The notes under the pieces are model-generated. The model had not been told where the DNA came from, did no database searches, and was given only the letters and a program-made list of their open reading frames with translations. The position numbers were made by a program, and so were the translations under genes. DNA of 43,290 nucleotides from a virus: the IMG/VR virus record IMGVR_UViG_3300036715_001927, positions 1 to 43,290 of that record, one strand, 5' to 3'. Within the stretch, counting starts at the first letter, position 1; each line of letters opens with the position of its first letter. This document shows positions 1 to 9,582 of this stretch, piece by piece.

Positions 1-991
1 TGCTGGAAGTGGAGCAACAAATGCTAGTGACTCAAATTTTATAGGTATCAATGCTGGTTTATATGCAACTGATGCTTTTAATTCAACATTTATAGGCAAT
101 AATGCTGGAAATTTTGCTCAACAAGCTTATTCATCAAATTTTATAGGTATCAATGCTGGAAACAATGCAACAAATGCATCATTTTCTAACTTTATTGGAT
201 ATAATTCTGGAAATGGTGGCACTAATGCTAATACAAACAACTTTTTAGGATATCAAACAGGATATATGGCTGTAAATGCAACTTTTTCTAACTTTATTGG
301 TTTTAATGCAGGTTATAGTGCAACAACCGCATCATATTCTAATTTTTTAGGACATGACGCTGGATTCAACGGATCAAATGCTTCACATTCTAACTTTATT
401 GGATATGTCGCTGGATATGGTGCAACAAATGCATTAAGATCTAATTTTATAGGTGTTAATGCTGGTATGACGGCTGCAAATGCTAATAATTCTAATTTCA
501 TAGGTAATAACGCTGGATCAATTTCAACTAATGCCGCATATTCTAACTTTATTGGTGAATCTGCTGGAAGTGGAGCAACAAATGCTAGTGACTCAAATTT
601 TATAGGTATCAATGCTGGTTTATATGCAACTGATGCTTTTAATTCAACATTTATAGGCAATAATGCTGGAAATTTTGCTCAACAAGCTAATTCATCAAAT
701 TTTATAGGTGTCAATGCTGGAAACAATGCAACAATTGCATCATTTTCTAACTTTATTGGATATAATTCTGGAAATGGTGGCACTAATGCTAAGGCAAGCA
801 ACTTTTTAGGATATCAAACAGGATATATGGCTGTAAATGCAACTTTTTCTAACTTTATTGGTTTTAATGCAGGTTATAGTGCAACAACCGCATCACATTC
901 TAATTTTTTAGGATATAACTCTGGATTCAACGGATCAAATGCTTCATATTCTAACTTTATTGGACATAGCGCTGGATATGGTGCAACAACC
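1..991 (+). repeat. 561-bp tandem duplication inside the fibre gene
   Basis: Bases 1 to about 430 recur with very few differences at 562 to about 991, an exact offset of 561 bp. This is eleven copies of the 51-bp (17-codon) unit, so the reading frame is kept. Smaller 51-bp units continue to about base 1150. It looks like a recent in-frame expansion by recombination between repeat units, which would lengthen the fibre. A repeat this long and this similar is also a place where an assembly could collapse or expand. Confidence 0.9.
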
Positions 992-2038
992 GCATCATAT
1001 TCTAATTTTTTAGGATGTGACGCTGGATTCAACGGATCAAATGCTTTATATTCTAACTTTATTGGATATGCCGCTGGATATGCTGCAACAAATGCTTCAT
1101 ATTCTAACTTTATTGGATATAGCGCTGGAAATGGTGCATCTATGTCTAGTTATTCAACATTAATAGGATTTAATGTTGGTAACGGTAGTTATAATATGGG
1201 ATCAAACAATATAATAATTGGAAAAAATATTACTCTTCCTTCTGGCTCTACTAATAGTATAAATTTTGGTAACATATTGTATGGTACTGGAACATATTCT
1301 AATTATGGTTCACCATCCCATCTAACTCCATCTATAACTCCAAATAATGGTAAAATTGGTGTTAATGTTGTATCACCACAAGCATCATTTCACGTTGTTA
1401 ATAATACAAATAGTTATACTTTTATTGCGGAAAGTAATAATAATAATAATCCAAATAATTTTGTAATTGATAATTATGGTGCAGTTGGTGTTGGAACTGA
1501 TACACCATCGAACTCTTATAATATGCACATTAAAGGCAGTGGAGTTTATTTTGAAATTTCTGGAAGTACAGATGGTGGAGTTTATATAGGAAATTCTGGA
1601 TATGGTGGTACAACAGATGAATCAGGATTATATGTTGCTAATGATACACCTATTTCTATATACAATAAAGGTACAAATATTATGTATTATGGTGGTGGAA
1701 ATGTACAATATAATTTCAATACAAAATCATTAAATATTAATACTGAAACTAGAACATTAGGGTTTGCTGCCGGATATAAGTATATATCATCCGCATATAC
1801 TGGTGTTACAACAGATCATACAATAAATTGCACAGGTGGATCATATGATGTCACATTGCCTTTTGTTGTTGTTTCTGGTAAGCAATATGTTATAAAAAAT
1901 TCAGGCTCTGATACAATAACAGTAAATACTACCAATGGTCAAACAATTGATGATATATCTACTACGTCTTTATCAGCTAAACAGTGTGCAACTTTCGTGT
2001 CTACTGGTTCAAATTGGATTATAACTAATCATTATTAA
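2..2038 (+). CDS. Repeat-rich tail fibre / adhesin protein, 5' end outside the window
   Basis: The frame is open from base 2, so the gene begins upstream of the window; the first in-frame ATG (266) is internal. About the first 400 codons are 17-residue repeats of the type SNFIGxNAGxxATNAS, a pattern of Asn/Gly beta-strand repeats seen in trimeric fibres and adhesins. A non-repetitive region follows. The C-terminal ~85 residues (from about base 1783, with TVNTTNGQTIDD and ending in NWIITNHY) look like the small beta-rich tip found on phage fibres. It probably forms a trimeric receptor-binding fibre on the virion surface. It precedes glycosyltransferase and baseplate genes, which fits a tail module. 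The exact fibre type (long, short or baseplate-attached) cannot be told from sequence alone. Confidence 0.75.
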   Translation, partial: AGSGATNASDSNFIGINAGLYATDAFNSTFIGNNAGNFAQQAYSSNFIGINAGNNATNASFSNFIGYNSGNGGTNANTNNFLGYQTGYMAVNATFSNFIGFNAGYSATTASYSNFLGHDAGFNGSNASHSNFIGYVAGYGATNALRSNFIGVNAGMTAANANNSNFIGNNAGSISTNAAYSNFIGESAGSGATNASDSNFIGINAGLYATDAFNSTFIGNNAGNFAQQANSSNFIGVNAGNNATIASFSNFIGYNSGNGGTNAKASNFLGYQTGYMAVNATFSNFIGFNAGYSATTASHSNFLGYNSGFNGSNASYSNFIGHSAGYGATTASYSNFLGCDAGFNGSNALYSNFIGYAAGYAATNASYSNFIGYSAGNGASMSSYSTLIGFNVGNGSYNMGSNNIIIGKNITLPSGSTNSINFGNILYGTGTYSNYGSPSHLTPSITPNNGKIGVNVVSPQASFHVVNNTNSYTFIAESNNNNNPNNFVIDNYGAVGVGTDTPSNSYNMHIKGSGVYFEISGSTDGGVYIGNSGYGGTTDESGLYVANDTPISIYNKGTNIMYYGGGNVQYNFNTKSLNINTETRTLGFAAGYKYISSAYTGVTTDHTINCTGGSYDVTLPFVVVSGKQYVIKNSGSDTITVNTTNGQTIDDISTTSLSAKQCATFVSTGSNWIITNHY

Positions 2039-2059
2039 TATTTAATTTATTTTTAAACT

Positions 2060-2100
2060 AAATTATTATTTTTTAATATATCATTAAAAAATAATAATTT
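2060..2100. terminator. Perfect 18-bp AT hairpin after the fibre gene
   Basis: The arms 2060-2077 and 2083-2100 are perfectly complementary (18 bp, all A/T) around a 5-base loop. An A run before and a T run after allow termination on either strand. It separates the fibre gene from the glycosyltransferase that starts at 2104. Confidence 0.6.
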
Positions 2101-2103
2101 TTT

Positions 2104-2736
2104 ATGAATAACCCAAAAGTTACAGTTGTTATGGCGTCCTATCTTGGTGACTATCCAGGAGCCGCAACAAATAGAGATAAAAAATTTATCCGTGCAGTTA
2201 ATAGTTTTAAAAAACAAACTTATGATAATAAAGAATTAATTATAGTTTCAGATGGTTGTCAATTGACAGTTGAGTTATATAGTAAATTTTTTTCTAATGA
2301 TTCTAACATCAAATTAATTCAAATTCCAAAACAACCATTATACTCAGGTGAGATGAGAAATGTCGCTTTTCAGATTGCTGAAGGTGAAATAATTTCTTAT
2401 TTAGATTCTGATGATGTGTTTGGAGCTAACCATTTAAAAATAATTGTAGAACAATTCGATTTAGATAATTTTGACTTCGTTTATTATGACGATTTGATGA
2501 CATTAGATGCAACTTTTAAGAAATTTCATCATAGAATAGTTGAGCCTAGATGGGCAAGTATAGGAACAAGTTCAATAAGTCATAAAAATATAAAAGGTGT
2601 AACCGACTGTTGGTCAAATGGCTATTCGCATGATTTTCTCTATGTTGTAAAATTGACTAGTGCTGGATTAAGATATAAAAAATTGGAAAACATGCCACAA
2701 TATATTGTTTGTCATTTTAGTGGAGCAGACTGGTGA
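2104..2736 (+). CDS. Glycosyltransferase family 2 (GT-A fold)
   Basis: This 210-residue protein starts with VTVVMASYLGDYPG, the nucleotide-sugar-binding strand of GT2 enzymes. It continues with SFKKQTYDNKELIIVSDG and carries the metal-binding DxD-type motif in ISYLDSDDVF near residue 100. These are hallmarks of inverting GT-A transferases that move a sugar from a nucleotide donor. The length is that of a bare catalytic domain with no membrane segment. Its place directly after the fibre gene suggests glycosylation of a virion protein or alteration of host surface sugars, but the acceptor is unknown. The ATG follows a T/A-rich leader without Shine-Dalgarno sequence. Family call is firm, substrate is not. 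Confidence 0.85.
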   Translation: MNNPKVTVVMASYLGDYPGAATNRDKKFIRAVNSFKKQTYDNKELIIVSDGCQLTVELYSKFFSNDSNIKLIQIPKQPLYSGEMRNVAFQIAEGEIISYLDSDDVFGANHLKIIVEQFDLDNFDFVYYDDLMTLDATFKKFHHRIVEPRWASIGTSSISHKNIKGVTDCWSNGYSHDFLYVVKLTSAGLRYKKLENMPQYIVCHFSGADW

Positions 2737-2819
2737 TAATATTTAATTATCTATTTTAAAAATTTAACTAATTTAACTAATTTATCTATAATATTTTCAT
2801 CATATCTAATTCTTAATAA

Positions 2820-3295
2820 GTTGATATTATTATTGATTGTGGTGGTAACATTGGTGTGTTCACATCATTTGCAATTGATATGGACGCATCAATAGTTCTG
2901 TCATATGAACCTTTTCTTAATAATTTTGAAATAAATAAAAAATGACTCTATTGTTGAAGTTTTCAATTTGGCTGTTTTTAATAAAAATAACGAATTGACT
3001 TTGAAAGATAGAAGCTGGGTGTATCCTGAGTGTGACGAAAGTCAAGACTGTGACATAAACGAAGCAAACAATATCAAACAAGAAGTCATGAAAATTAAAA
3101 TAGGGCTGAGTTCACCCGAATCAACGCTTCATGAGAGTAAATCCATTAGATCCTCTATGATTGAAGAAACAAAAAGAGAATCATATCATTTTATATGATT
3201 TTTCCGAACTATATACATGGATTTTAGATTCATATACAAGAATGACTTACATATGTAAAGGTTATGTTTTTACAAATAATATTAATCACATTTAA
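2820..3295 (+). pseudogene. Decayed FkbM-like SAM methyltransferase
   Basis: Reading from 2820 gives DIIIDCGGNIGVFTSFA and then YEPFLNNFEI, which match the SAM-binding start of FkbM-family methyltransferases (D-x-GxNxGxF, then an acidic 'EP' strand). There is no start codon, since an in-frame TAA sits at 2817. The frame breaks in the A run near 2940 and resumes in another frame as DSIVEVFNLAVFNKNNELTL. It breaks again near 3180 and continues in a third frame as LYDFSELYTWILDSY up to 3295. The gene is therefore truncated at its 5' end and doubly frameshifted. It follows a GT2 gene, a pairing common in polysaccharide or glycan modification modules. Confidence 0.65.
3179..3212. repeat. Dispersed repeat copy A (shared with 19028-19061)
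   Basis: About 34 bp, 27 of them consecutive and identical, recur at 19028-19061, with one mismatch (G/T) near the right end. The centre is palindromic (ATCATAT / ATATGAT). Here it lies over the second frame break of the methyltransferase remnant; at the other site it forms a larger, nearly perfect hairpin. Confidence 0.6.
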
Positions 3296-3304
3296 TTATA
3301 AAGT

Positions 3305-3517
3305 ATGAAAACAATAGAGTTTATTGAAAAACAAAAAACAAAAAAATTGCAAGATATGTTAAAATATATGGAATTTGAGCAAAATAAGGTAGATGTTGAG
3401 CTTGATAAATATTTTAATTCTGAGTTGAAGAAAATTAGCGATGATTATGAAATTGATATACATCTTATCCGAATGGAACTATCAAAAAGATTATGGTTTA
3501 ATGATTTTGAAAAATAA
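3305..3517 (+). CDS. Small charged helical protein of unknown function
   Basis: 70 residues, rich in Lys and Glu, with heptad-like spacing (for example MLKYMEFEQNKVDVELDKY) that suggests a coiled coil or helical hairpin. There is no signal peptide and no membrane segment. No family is recognised. The gene ends right inside the upstream arm of a strong terminator (3516-3551), which argues that it is a real transcription unit end. Start ATG at 3305 follows an A/T-rich leader. Confidence 0.5.
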   Translation: MKTIEFIEKQKTKKLQDMLKYMEFEQNKVDVELDKYFNSELKKISDDYEIDIHLIRMELSKRLWFNDFEK

Positions 3518-3551
3518 AAAAAGAGTGCTATTAAAATAGCACTCTTTTTTT
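3516..3551. terminator. Rho-independent terminator
   Basis: The inverted repeat AGAGTGCTAT / ATAGCACTCT with a 4-base loop, extended by A and T runs on both sides, lies between the small gene ending at 3517 and the structural gene starting at 3606. The shape allows bidirectional use. Confidence 0.85.
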
Positions 3552-3571
3552 ATTTTTATGAAGATGAAATT

Positions 3572-3583
3572 TTTATATATAAG
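3572..3583 (+). promoter_or_regulatory. Putative phage promoter motif TTTATATATAAG upstream of baseplate genes
   Basis: TTTATATATA followed by an A-rich stretch lies about 25-30 bases before the ATG at 3606. Very similar strings precede the gp25-like gene (9555-9572) and the homing endonuclease remnant (10510-10527), and the complement precedes the LAGLIDADG gene. It differs from the TAnnTTTG host-type promoters of the minus-strand genes and could be a late-class element. Inference from recurrence only. Confidence 0.35.
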
Positions 3584-3605
3584 TAAAATAAAATAAAAAT
3601 TAACT

Positions 3606-6326
3606 ATGTCTACACCTCTTTATAAGCATATGAAATCTAAGGGTACATCATTCTATGCGTTTCCTTCAGCTGCATCCGATTTAAATTTAGCAAATTATAA
3701 TGATTTCTATAATTTAAATTTCACAAAATTTGCGTTAATAAATATTCCAAGACAAGTAGATGGCGTTCCAAATCCTATCGATGGTGTAATGGATTTTTCA
3801 CCTAAATATAATAATGGTGATGCTCCATTTTATTGTGATGATCCGAATTATACAACTCCAACGTTATTATCAGAACAACTAGTTGAGTCTTTGAGAAATT
3901 ATGTTGCAAATTATGATACATCATTGCATGAAAGTAGAATCAATTCAAATACTGATTTTTATAATATTGCTGAAAGATATACTCCAACTGAACTTATTTT
4001 TTGGAAATGGTGTAGAAAACTCAACTTGATCGATTTTGAGCCAGCTGTACATAAAGTTGATTGGGATAAAAATCTGTCTGCTTTTGATAACCCTAATGCA
4101 TCTACAACAACAAATACTGATTTTTTCCGTAAATATTTATGGAAAGAAAGAGAAGTCATAAATTATAAGGTTGTATCATATGAAGAAAGTGATAATATAC
4201 ATCAATCAACAGATGGATATACTTATTATCGCACTGTAAAATTAAATATACCTGGTCAAATTGCAAAATTTAAAGTTGGTGATAAAGTTATTTTAAATAG
4301 TACAGCTACACAAGATCAGATTATTTTTTCTGCTATAACTTACGGACAACCATATAAAATTTCTTATGTTGAATTTCAAAGCGGAAGTACATATATTTGG
4401 TTAGATATTAATTTTACAGGTAAAGGTGATGGTGCTCTTTCAACAACAACGGTTTATTTAAATTATAATAGATTAGTACAATATGTTGGTGAGATAAATC
4501 AAATAACAAATATACAGACCGCATCAAGAGTTGGTCAAGAAATTACAGCTTATATTCCTCATCAAGCAGGTAAAACGCCTAGTGTTTTATTTGGTTTGAG
4601 AAGTAATACTAATTATTATCCTAATTTGGAAATACCTATTTTAGCAGGTGAAATTCAATCTGAGATAGTTGGTGCACAAACTTTAAATTCACCTATTAGA
4701 ACAAATCCTCAGGATTATCCTGGTTCATATTTTGGTCAATTTGATACTGTTGATAATACATATTTATGTTCAAATGGCGACAATATTCGTTATAATGGTG
4801 ACTATTTTGGTGTATTATTATCAGATAATGTTGGTTTAAATGCGGATGATTATGTTGAAAAATTGACAGATTTTAATTCTGATAATATAGATGGTGTTTT
4901 TTTAGATGTAGATAGAAGTCACTATTATAAAATGAATATACCTGGCTTAGAATGTAAAAATTTTGATGAATTTGGATCAATATCAATTCAAGGACAAGCT
5001 CCAGAAGATTTTGATTTTAATGCAATATTGTGGTATTATGAATTGACTGAAAAGGATCAAAATAATAATGTTAATTCTTTTGTTAATTTATATGGTATTG
5101 AGTTTTTAAATAATCCAGAAAATGATGATGATAATTTTGCAAGTTTGATAACACCGTATCATAAGTTGGTTACAAATGGTGTGCATGATGGTTTATCATA
5201 TATGTTTAATTTGAATGTTCATTATAATATTGATAATGATGTTGTTCCTTTGACATATGATCCAACAACAATTTATAATATGTTTGGATTTGATATGTAC
5301 AACGAAATGATGAGGAGATTTTATCAAGTTAATGAAAATTTTGTAAATATTATATCAGAATTTGTTAGAATCAATATGGATATTCAAGAAATGAAGAGTT
5401 TATTATATTCTCAAACAGATGTAGATGATTTGAAGAGCAGAATGAAAAATATGGAAGATTTATTAAGATTATATGCAACAAATCAATTTGTGAATTCAGA
5501 TACCGCAACTATATCAGTTGATTATTCTGGTGTTTATCCTAAACTTAAATTTAATGTGACTAGTGTTGAATATGATAATATTGTAACTGTAAATATGACA
5601 GATGCTTATAATTATAATTTTAAAAACACTGGAACATCATATCCTATTTCTTTGAATTTTAATGGAGGAATGTTGTTAAACTTGGTGAATGATAATACTA
5701 CTGTTGATAGCGGTAATGTTAATATAGTTTTAGATAAAGACTTAAAGAATAAACAAAAATTGGATATTATACTTAAACCTAATTATTCTAATTTTTCTCA
5801 ATCTTTGAACTTTAATATGTTATTTAAGTCTGGAAATAATACTTCAGAAATTAATATTTTCAGTGTTAAAACACCAACCGATTTGATATCATATAATAGT
5901 AGTGTACCTAATAATTCTGTTTTTGATGATAGTTTTTATTTAAATGAAAATGTATATGTTAATGTATCTAATATATTTACAGGTATAACAAATTGCGATT
6001 CTGGATACACTGAACTCATATTAAATGAGGATATGTTTAAAATTGGTAACACGATATATGTTCAGAATTTTTATTTTAAAGATAACAATTCACAAAATGC
6101 AACATTTGGTAGCACATTAGATTTTAGTGGTGCTTATAAAATTTTAGAAAAAAATGGTATAAATATAACAATTGATATTCCTAAAGAGAATATATGTGGT
6201 ATGCTATTAGTTGGACAACCAAGGGTTAGTTATTATAGAGGTGTTCAAGTTAGTTTATTGCGAGTTAGTGCTGATGATACAACAACATTTGCACAAAGAT
6301 ATAATGTTACTTATAAAATAATTTAA
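3606..6326 (+). CDS. Large virion structural protein, probably baseplate
   Basis: 906 residues without signal peptide or transmembrane segment. The composition (Asn, Asp, Tyr, Thr rich, few Cys) and the many short beta-type stretches are those of phage structural proteins. A short helical segment near residues 590-630 (MDIQEMKSLLYS, then MKNMEDLLRLYATNQF) could be a trimerisation coil. No domain can be named with confidence. It heads a run of tightly packed plus-strand genes (3-base gap to the next ORF, which is followed 1 base later by the gp6-like gene), so a baseplate or tail-hub role is inferred from position. It follows a terminator and a TTTATATATA motif, suggesting it is the first gene of this operon. 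Confidence 0.6.
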   Translation: MSTPLYKHMKSKGTSFYAFPSAASDLNLANYNDFYNLNFTKFALINIPRQVDGVPNPIDGVMDFSPKYNNGDAPFYCDDPNYTTPTLLSEQLVESLRNYVANYDTSLHESRINSNTDFYNIAERYTPTELIFWKWCRKLNLIDFEPAVHKVDWDKNLSAFDNPNASTTTNTDFFRKYLWKEREVINYKVVSYEESDNIHQSTDGYTYYRTVKLNIPGQIAKFKVGDKVILNSTATQDQIIFSAITYGQPYKISYVEFQSGSTYIWLDINFTGKGDGALSTTTVYLNYNRLVQYVGEINQITNIQTASRVGQEITAYIPHQAGKTPSVLFGLRSNTNYYPNLEIPILAGEIQSEIVGAQTLNSPIRTNPQDYPGSYFGQFDTVDNTYLCSNGDNIRYNGDYFGVLLSDNVGLNADDYVEKLTDFNSDNIDGVFLDVDRSHYYKMNIPGLECKNFDEFGSISIQGQAPEDFDFNAILWYYELTEKDQNNNVNSFVNLYGIEFLNNPENDDDNFASLITPYHKLVTNGVHDGLSYMFNLNVHYNIDNDVVPLTYDPTTIYNMFGFDMYNEMMRRFYQVNENFVNIISEFVRINMDIQEMKSLLYSQTDVDDLKSRMKNMEDLLRLYATNQFVNSDTATISVDYSGVYPKLKFNVTSVEYDNIVTVNMTDAYNYNFKNTGTSYPISLNFNGGMLLNLVNDNTTVDSGNVNIVLDKDLKNKQKLDIILKPNYSNFSQSLNFNMLFKSGNNTSEINIFSVKTPTDLISYNSSVPNNSVFDDSFYLNENVYVNVSNIFTGITNCDSGYTELILNEDMFKIGNTIYVQNFYFKDNNSQNATFGSTLDFSGAYKILEKNGINITIDIPKENICGMLLVGQPRVSYYRGVQVSLLRVSADDTTTFAQRYNVTYKII

Positions 6327-6329
6327 TAT

Positions 6330-6983
6330 ATGGATATTTTAATAGAAGATTTGGTGAAAAAAATTAAATCTGTTTTTGATACTACCAAGGTATTATCAGT
6401 AAAAACAGTTTATGAGAAAATAAATGGCTCTGATGATTTAAGATTGATTATATCTATGGATAAAATTCTATATGATGATATAAATGTTATTTATACTAAA
6501 TTGATTTTTATTTCTGATAATAATAAATATAAATTGACTAAAAATTATTTCACTTATTTGTTTGATATAAATTGTGAGTATGTCAGAATTGAGTTTTCTG
6601 ATTTGAATGATTTTTCAACTAAGATAAGTAGTGTTTTTAATGAAAATAAATTTGGTGAAAATATTAAAATACTATCTGACTTTATTAAATCTCCATCAAC
6701 ATTGATTAATAAATGGTTCGAGAAAAATGATATAGCAAATATTTCCATACTTAATGTTGAACAAAAAAGTATATCTATAATGCCTTGTAAATCACTGAAT
6801 TTTAATTTTATAATAGATGTGAGCAATAATGATAAAGTTGATTTGACAATATCAAAAGAAGGTGAAAAAGATTATTTATTTAAATTTAAAATTTTTAATA
6901 ATATATATGAAGATAATGAGGTAAATCTTAAAAGACTTGTTGAAACAATAGGTACAAATATAAAAAATAATGTAAAAATATAA
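6330..6983 (+). CDS. Unknown protein of the baseplate operon
   Basis: 217 residues, rich in Asn, Asp, Lys and Ile, with no recognised motif, signal peptide or membrane segment. It lies 3 bases after the large structural gene and 1 base before the gp6-like gene, so it is surely co-expressed with baseplate components. A role as a small wedge component or assembly factor is possible but only inferred from neighbours. Start ATG at 6330 directly follows the previous stop codon. Confidence 0.6.
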   Translation: MDILIEDLVKKIKSVFDTTKVLSVKTVYEKINGSDDLRLIISMDKILYDDINVIYTKLIFISDNNKYKLTKNYFTYLFDINCEYVRIEFSDLNDFSTKISSVFNENKFGENIKILSDFIKSPSTLINKWFEKNDIANISILNVEQKSISIMPCKSLNFNFIIDVSNNDKVDLTISKEGEKDYLFKFKIFNNIYEDNEVNLKRLVETIGTNIKNNVKI

Positions 6984-6984
6984 C

Positions 6985-8952
6985 ATGGCTAGAATAACAA
7001 AACTCAACAATGTTTTTAATAGAATAGAGTTAAATTATACAAATTTAACAGATCAAATAAATAATTGGTTAAGTTCAGCATATAAAAAGTCTAGTATTCT
7101 TTTTAATTCAGCTTCACCATATGGTCAAATTTTGGAAGTAGTTAAGGAGTTTTTTATTCAAGATATATTATATTTAAAAAACTTTGTTAGGCAATTAGAT
7201 ATTGATCAATCTAATACAATTAGAATGATTAGAAATATTGCTAGAATATCTGGACATAATCCATCAAGATCAATATCAGCTAAGGGTACTATTAAATTTA
7301 AGCTTAAACAAGGCATAAATATAGATCAAGCCGTTTCAGGCGGAGTTGTTACAATTTATGATGATACTCTATTGAAGAATAAATCAAACAGTCTTTATTA
7401 CTCATTAAATGTCGGAGCAGCAAAAAACTTTTATACTTTATCACCAGGTTGTCAATTTTTTGTTAATGTCGTACAAGGCAAGTATGAATCTCAATTTTTT
7501 ACAGGTGATGGAACAAGTTCACAATCATTTCAAATTACAGTTAGTAATAATGCGACAATTGACAATTTTGATTTTTCGATTACCTTAAATGGTATTAATT
7601 TACAAATAAAAGATCATTTATATGATATGCTTCAAGATGAATATGCTTGCTACACCAGAACTGGTTTTAATGGCGGTATTGATGTTTATTTTGGAAATAG
7701 TGTAAACGGCTGTATACCAAGTTTGGGATCAATAATAGAAGTAAGATACCTACTTACGAACGGACTAGTTGGTAATATATTAAATAATAAAATTAATGAT
7801 TTTGCATTTATTGATGATATATATGACGCTGATGGTAATATATTGCAAGCAAGTCAATTATTTGATATCTATATTGATACCAATATTCAATTTGCTAGTG
7901 ATGGTGAGAGTGTAGAATATACAAAATCTGTAATACCTTATGTTTCAAGAAATTTTGTATTATCAACACCGTCACAATTTATATATCACCTTAGAAAATT
8001 GAATATGTTTTCAAAAGTTAATGCATTTAATAATTTGGATATGATTAAGGTAGATATTACTAGTGATGGCTCATTAGATCAAATTAATATAAATGAAATG
8101 TATTTATATTTGATACCTAGAATTACTGATTATTTTACACCAGATATTAATTATTTTAATCTTCCGTATGATGCATTTTATTTAGATCAAGTTGAAAAAG
8201 ATAGAATTATTAGTTACCTTAAAATACAAGGAACCCTTAGTATATCATCTAATGTTAAGATTATTGATCCTAAAATAAAATTGTTCATAGTGAATATTTT
8301 TGTTAGAAGATATGACGATGTGTCTGAGGATAATATCAGAGAACAAATAATTAACACACTATCCGATTATTTTTCTACATATGATAGATATGATAGAATA
8401 GTTAAATCTAATATTATAACATTATTGAAAAACGTTGAAGGTATAGATTCTGTTAATATAGAGTTTGTCGGTAAAGATAATGAAGATTATCATAGAGATG
8501 GTGGATTATTATCATCTACACAACAAAATATTCTACAAACAACATATGCAACTAATTCAAATTCTGTTAATATGTCAACTGATACTTATAGAAATATTGT
8601 AACGGCACAAAATAGTCAAAATGTAACAAATCCAAATAGCAGTACAACACCAGCTAGTCAAAATTTGATTAATGCTATGCAATCGCCTAGTTCAAATTTG
8701 ACAAACAATACATTTACATCTGTAGGTAGTAGTAATATTGTTTCTTATAAAAATACAGTAACGTATGATCCAACAAAGCTAGTAGGTATAGACCCAGTTT
8801 TGGGTGATATAGTTATCGGTAATAATGAAATAGTTATACTAAGAGGTGGATGGAACAATAGAAATGGTGTATTCTTCAGTGAAGATCCTAAAACTACAAG
8901 CGGATTCAGTACAGTTAATATTATCTGGAAAGGTATAACACCAAGTAAATAA
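6985..8952 (+). CDS. Baseplate wedge protein, T4 gp6 / Baseplate_J-like
   Basis: 655 residues. The N-terminal part (residues ~45-105: YGQILEVVKEFFIQDILYLK, then IARISGHNPSRS and GTIKFKLKQG) follows the pattern of gp6/J-type proteins: a helical region, the 'G-x-xPsrs' turn and a strand beginning 'kGt'. Residues ~420-510 (IKLFIVNIFVRRYDDVSEDN, YDRIVKSNIITLLKNVEGID) match the C-terminal J domain, where a strand-helix unit precedes 'v...i.gV..v'. In T4-like phages this protein forms the dodecameric ring of the baseplate periphery and triggers sheath contraction. A Ser/Thr/Asn-rich linker follows (about residues 525-590). The gp25-like gene downstream supports the assignment. Confidence 0.7.
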   Translation: MARITKLNNVFNRIELNYTNLTDQINNWLSSAYKKSSILFNSASPYGQILEVVKEFFIQDILYLKNFVRQLDIDQSNTIRMIRNIARISGHNPSRSISAKGTIKFKLKQGINIDQAVSGGVVTIYDDTLLKNKSNSLYYSLNVGAAKNFYTLSPGCQFFVNVVQGKYESQFFTGDGTSSQSFQITVSNNATIDNFDFSITLNGINLQIKDHLYDMLQDEYACYTRTGFNGGIDVYFGNSVNGCIPSLGSIIEVRYLLTNGLVGNILNNKINDFAFIDDIYDADGNILQASQLFDIYIDTNIQFASDGESVEYTKSVIPYVSRNFVLSTPSQFIYHLRKLNMFSKVNAFNNLDMIKVDITSDGSLDQININEMYLYLIPRITDYFTPDINYFNLPYDAFYLDQVEKDRIISYLKIQGTLSISSNVKIIDPKIKLFIVNIFVRRYDDVSEDNIREQIINTLSDYFSTYDRYDRIVKSNIITLLKNVEGIDSVNIEFVGKDNEDYHRDGGLLSSTQQNILQTTYATNSNSVNMSTDTYRNIVTAQNSQNVTNPNSSTTPASQNLINAMQSPSSNLTNNTFTSVGSSNIVSYKNTVTYDPTKLVGIDPVLGDIVIGNNEIVILRGGWNNRNGVFFSEDPKTTSGFSTVNIIWKGITPSK

Positions 8953-8959
8953 AAGAGTT

Positions 8960-9253
8960 ATGAAACATATTAAAACATTTGAAGGTAAGATTTTGAACTA
9001 TGATGTAGGCGATTATGTTTATGTTAGTGTCTATCCTTAAATATTGAATAATTTTGCAAAAATATATAGAGTTAACAAATTTGTTAAAGCATATGGCTAT
9101 TGGGACTATCTTATTAATTTTTTTGAAGAAAATGAATATCATGATAATATATCTGGTATGTATATAGATGAATCCGATATTAAAAGAAAAATGACAAACG
9201 AAGAAATAGCAGAATTTGAAACAAAAATTGCACTAACTAAATATAATTTATAA
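8960..9253 (+). pseudogene. Small phage gene split by an in-frame TAA
   Basis: ATG at 8960 gives MKHIKTFEGKILNYDVGDYV (26 codons in all). A TAA at 9038-9040 follows, and the same frame then continues for about 70 codons to FETKIALTKYNL and the stop at 9251. 'MKhIKtFE...vGDYV' openings with 'KYNL' endings belong to a family of small uncharacterised phage proteins of this length, so the two pieces look like one gene with a nonsense mutation. The second piece alone would need a TTG start at 9044. Its end directly abuts the convergent gene on the other strand. Function unknown. Confidence 0.5.
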
Positions 9254-9538
9254 TTCATCTTCACTCATGAATTCTTTAAAAATTTCATCTTTATTGTCCA
9301 AAACAAAATTGTGTATGTAAAATGCTAATTTTTTATAATTAGTATAATCATATATTGTTTCTATTTTATAATCTTCTAAAAACACATCATCTGCTGATAT
9401 AATATAGTTATCTTCTTTATCAAACCAATAACCTAATTCATATATTTTATCAACAATCTTCATTGATAATAGTACTGCAACACCATTATTAATCTCACCG
9501 ATATAATCTATTACTGATATAAAATTAACTTCTTCCAT
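9248..9538 (-). CDS. Small acidic protein of unknown function
   Basis: 96 residues from the ATG at 9538 (MEEVNFISVIDYIGEI...). A longer reading exists, but its extra N-terminus covers the A/T-rich promoter of the opposite gene, so the internal ATG is preferred. Acidic (many Glu/Asp), soluble, no motif recognised. It is a lone minus-strand gene inserted between plus-strand structural genes. Its stop codon (9248-9250) directly touches the stop of the upstream plus gene, a tail-to-tail overlap typical of later gene insertion. Confidence 0.5.
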   Translation of the reverse strand: MEEVNFISVIDYIGEINNGVAVLLSMKIVDKIYELGYWFDKEDNYIISADDVFLEDYKIETIYDYTNYKKLAFYIHNFVLDNKDEIFKEFMSEDEL

Positions 9539-9554
9539 TATGAGTTTTCTTTTT

Positions 9555-9572
9555 TTTATATATATAATAAAA
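9555..9572 (+). promoter_or_regulatory. Putative phage promoter motif TTTATATATATAATAAAA
   Basis: Lies just before the ATG at 9583 and resembles the strings at 3572 and 10510 (TTTATATATA then A-rich). It overlaps the start region of the divergent gene at 9538. Suggested as a phage promoter because of recurrence before plus-strand genes. Confidence 0.35.
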
Positions 9573-9582
9573 ATAAGGTTTA

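Noticed and set aside
313-660. Minus-strand ORF of 115 codons inside the fibre gene
   Set aside because: It is the antisense reading of the 51-bp repeats and has the repetitive Pro/Lys/Leu composition that this produces; the plus frame is clearly the gene.
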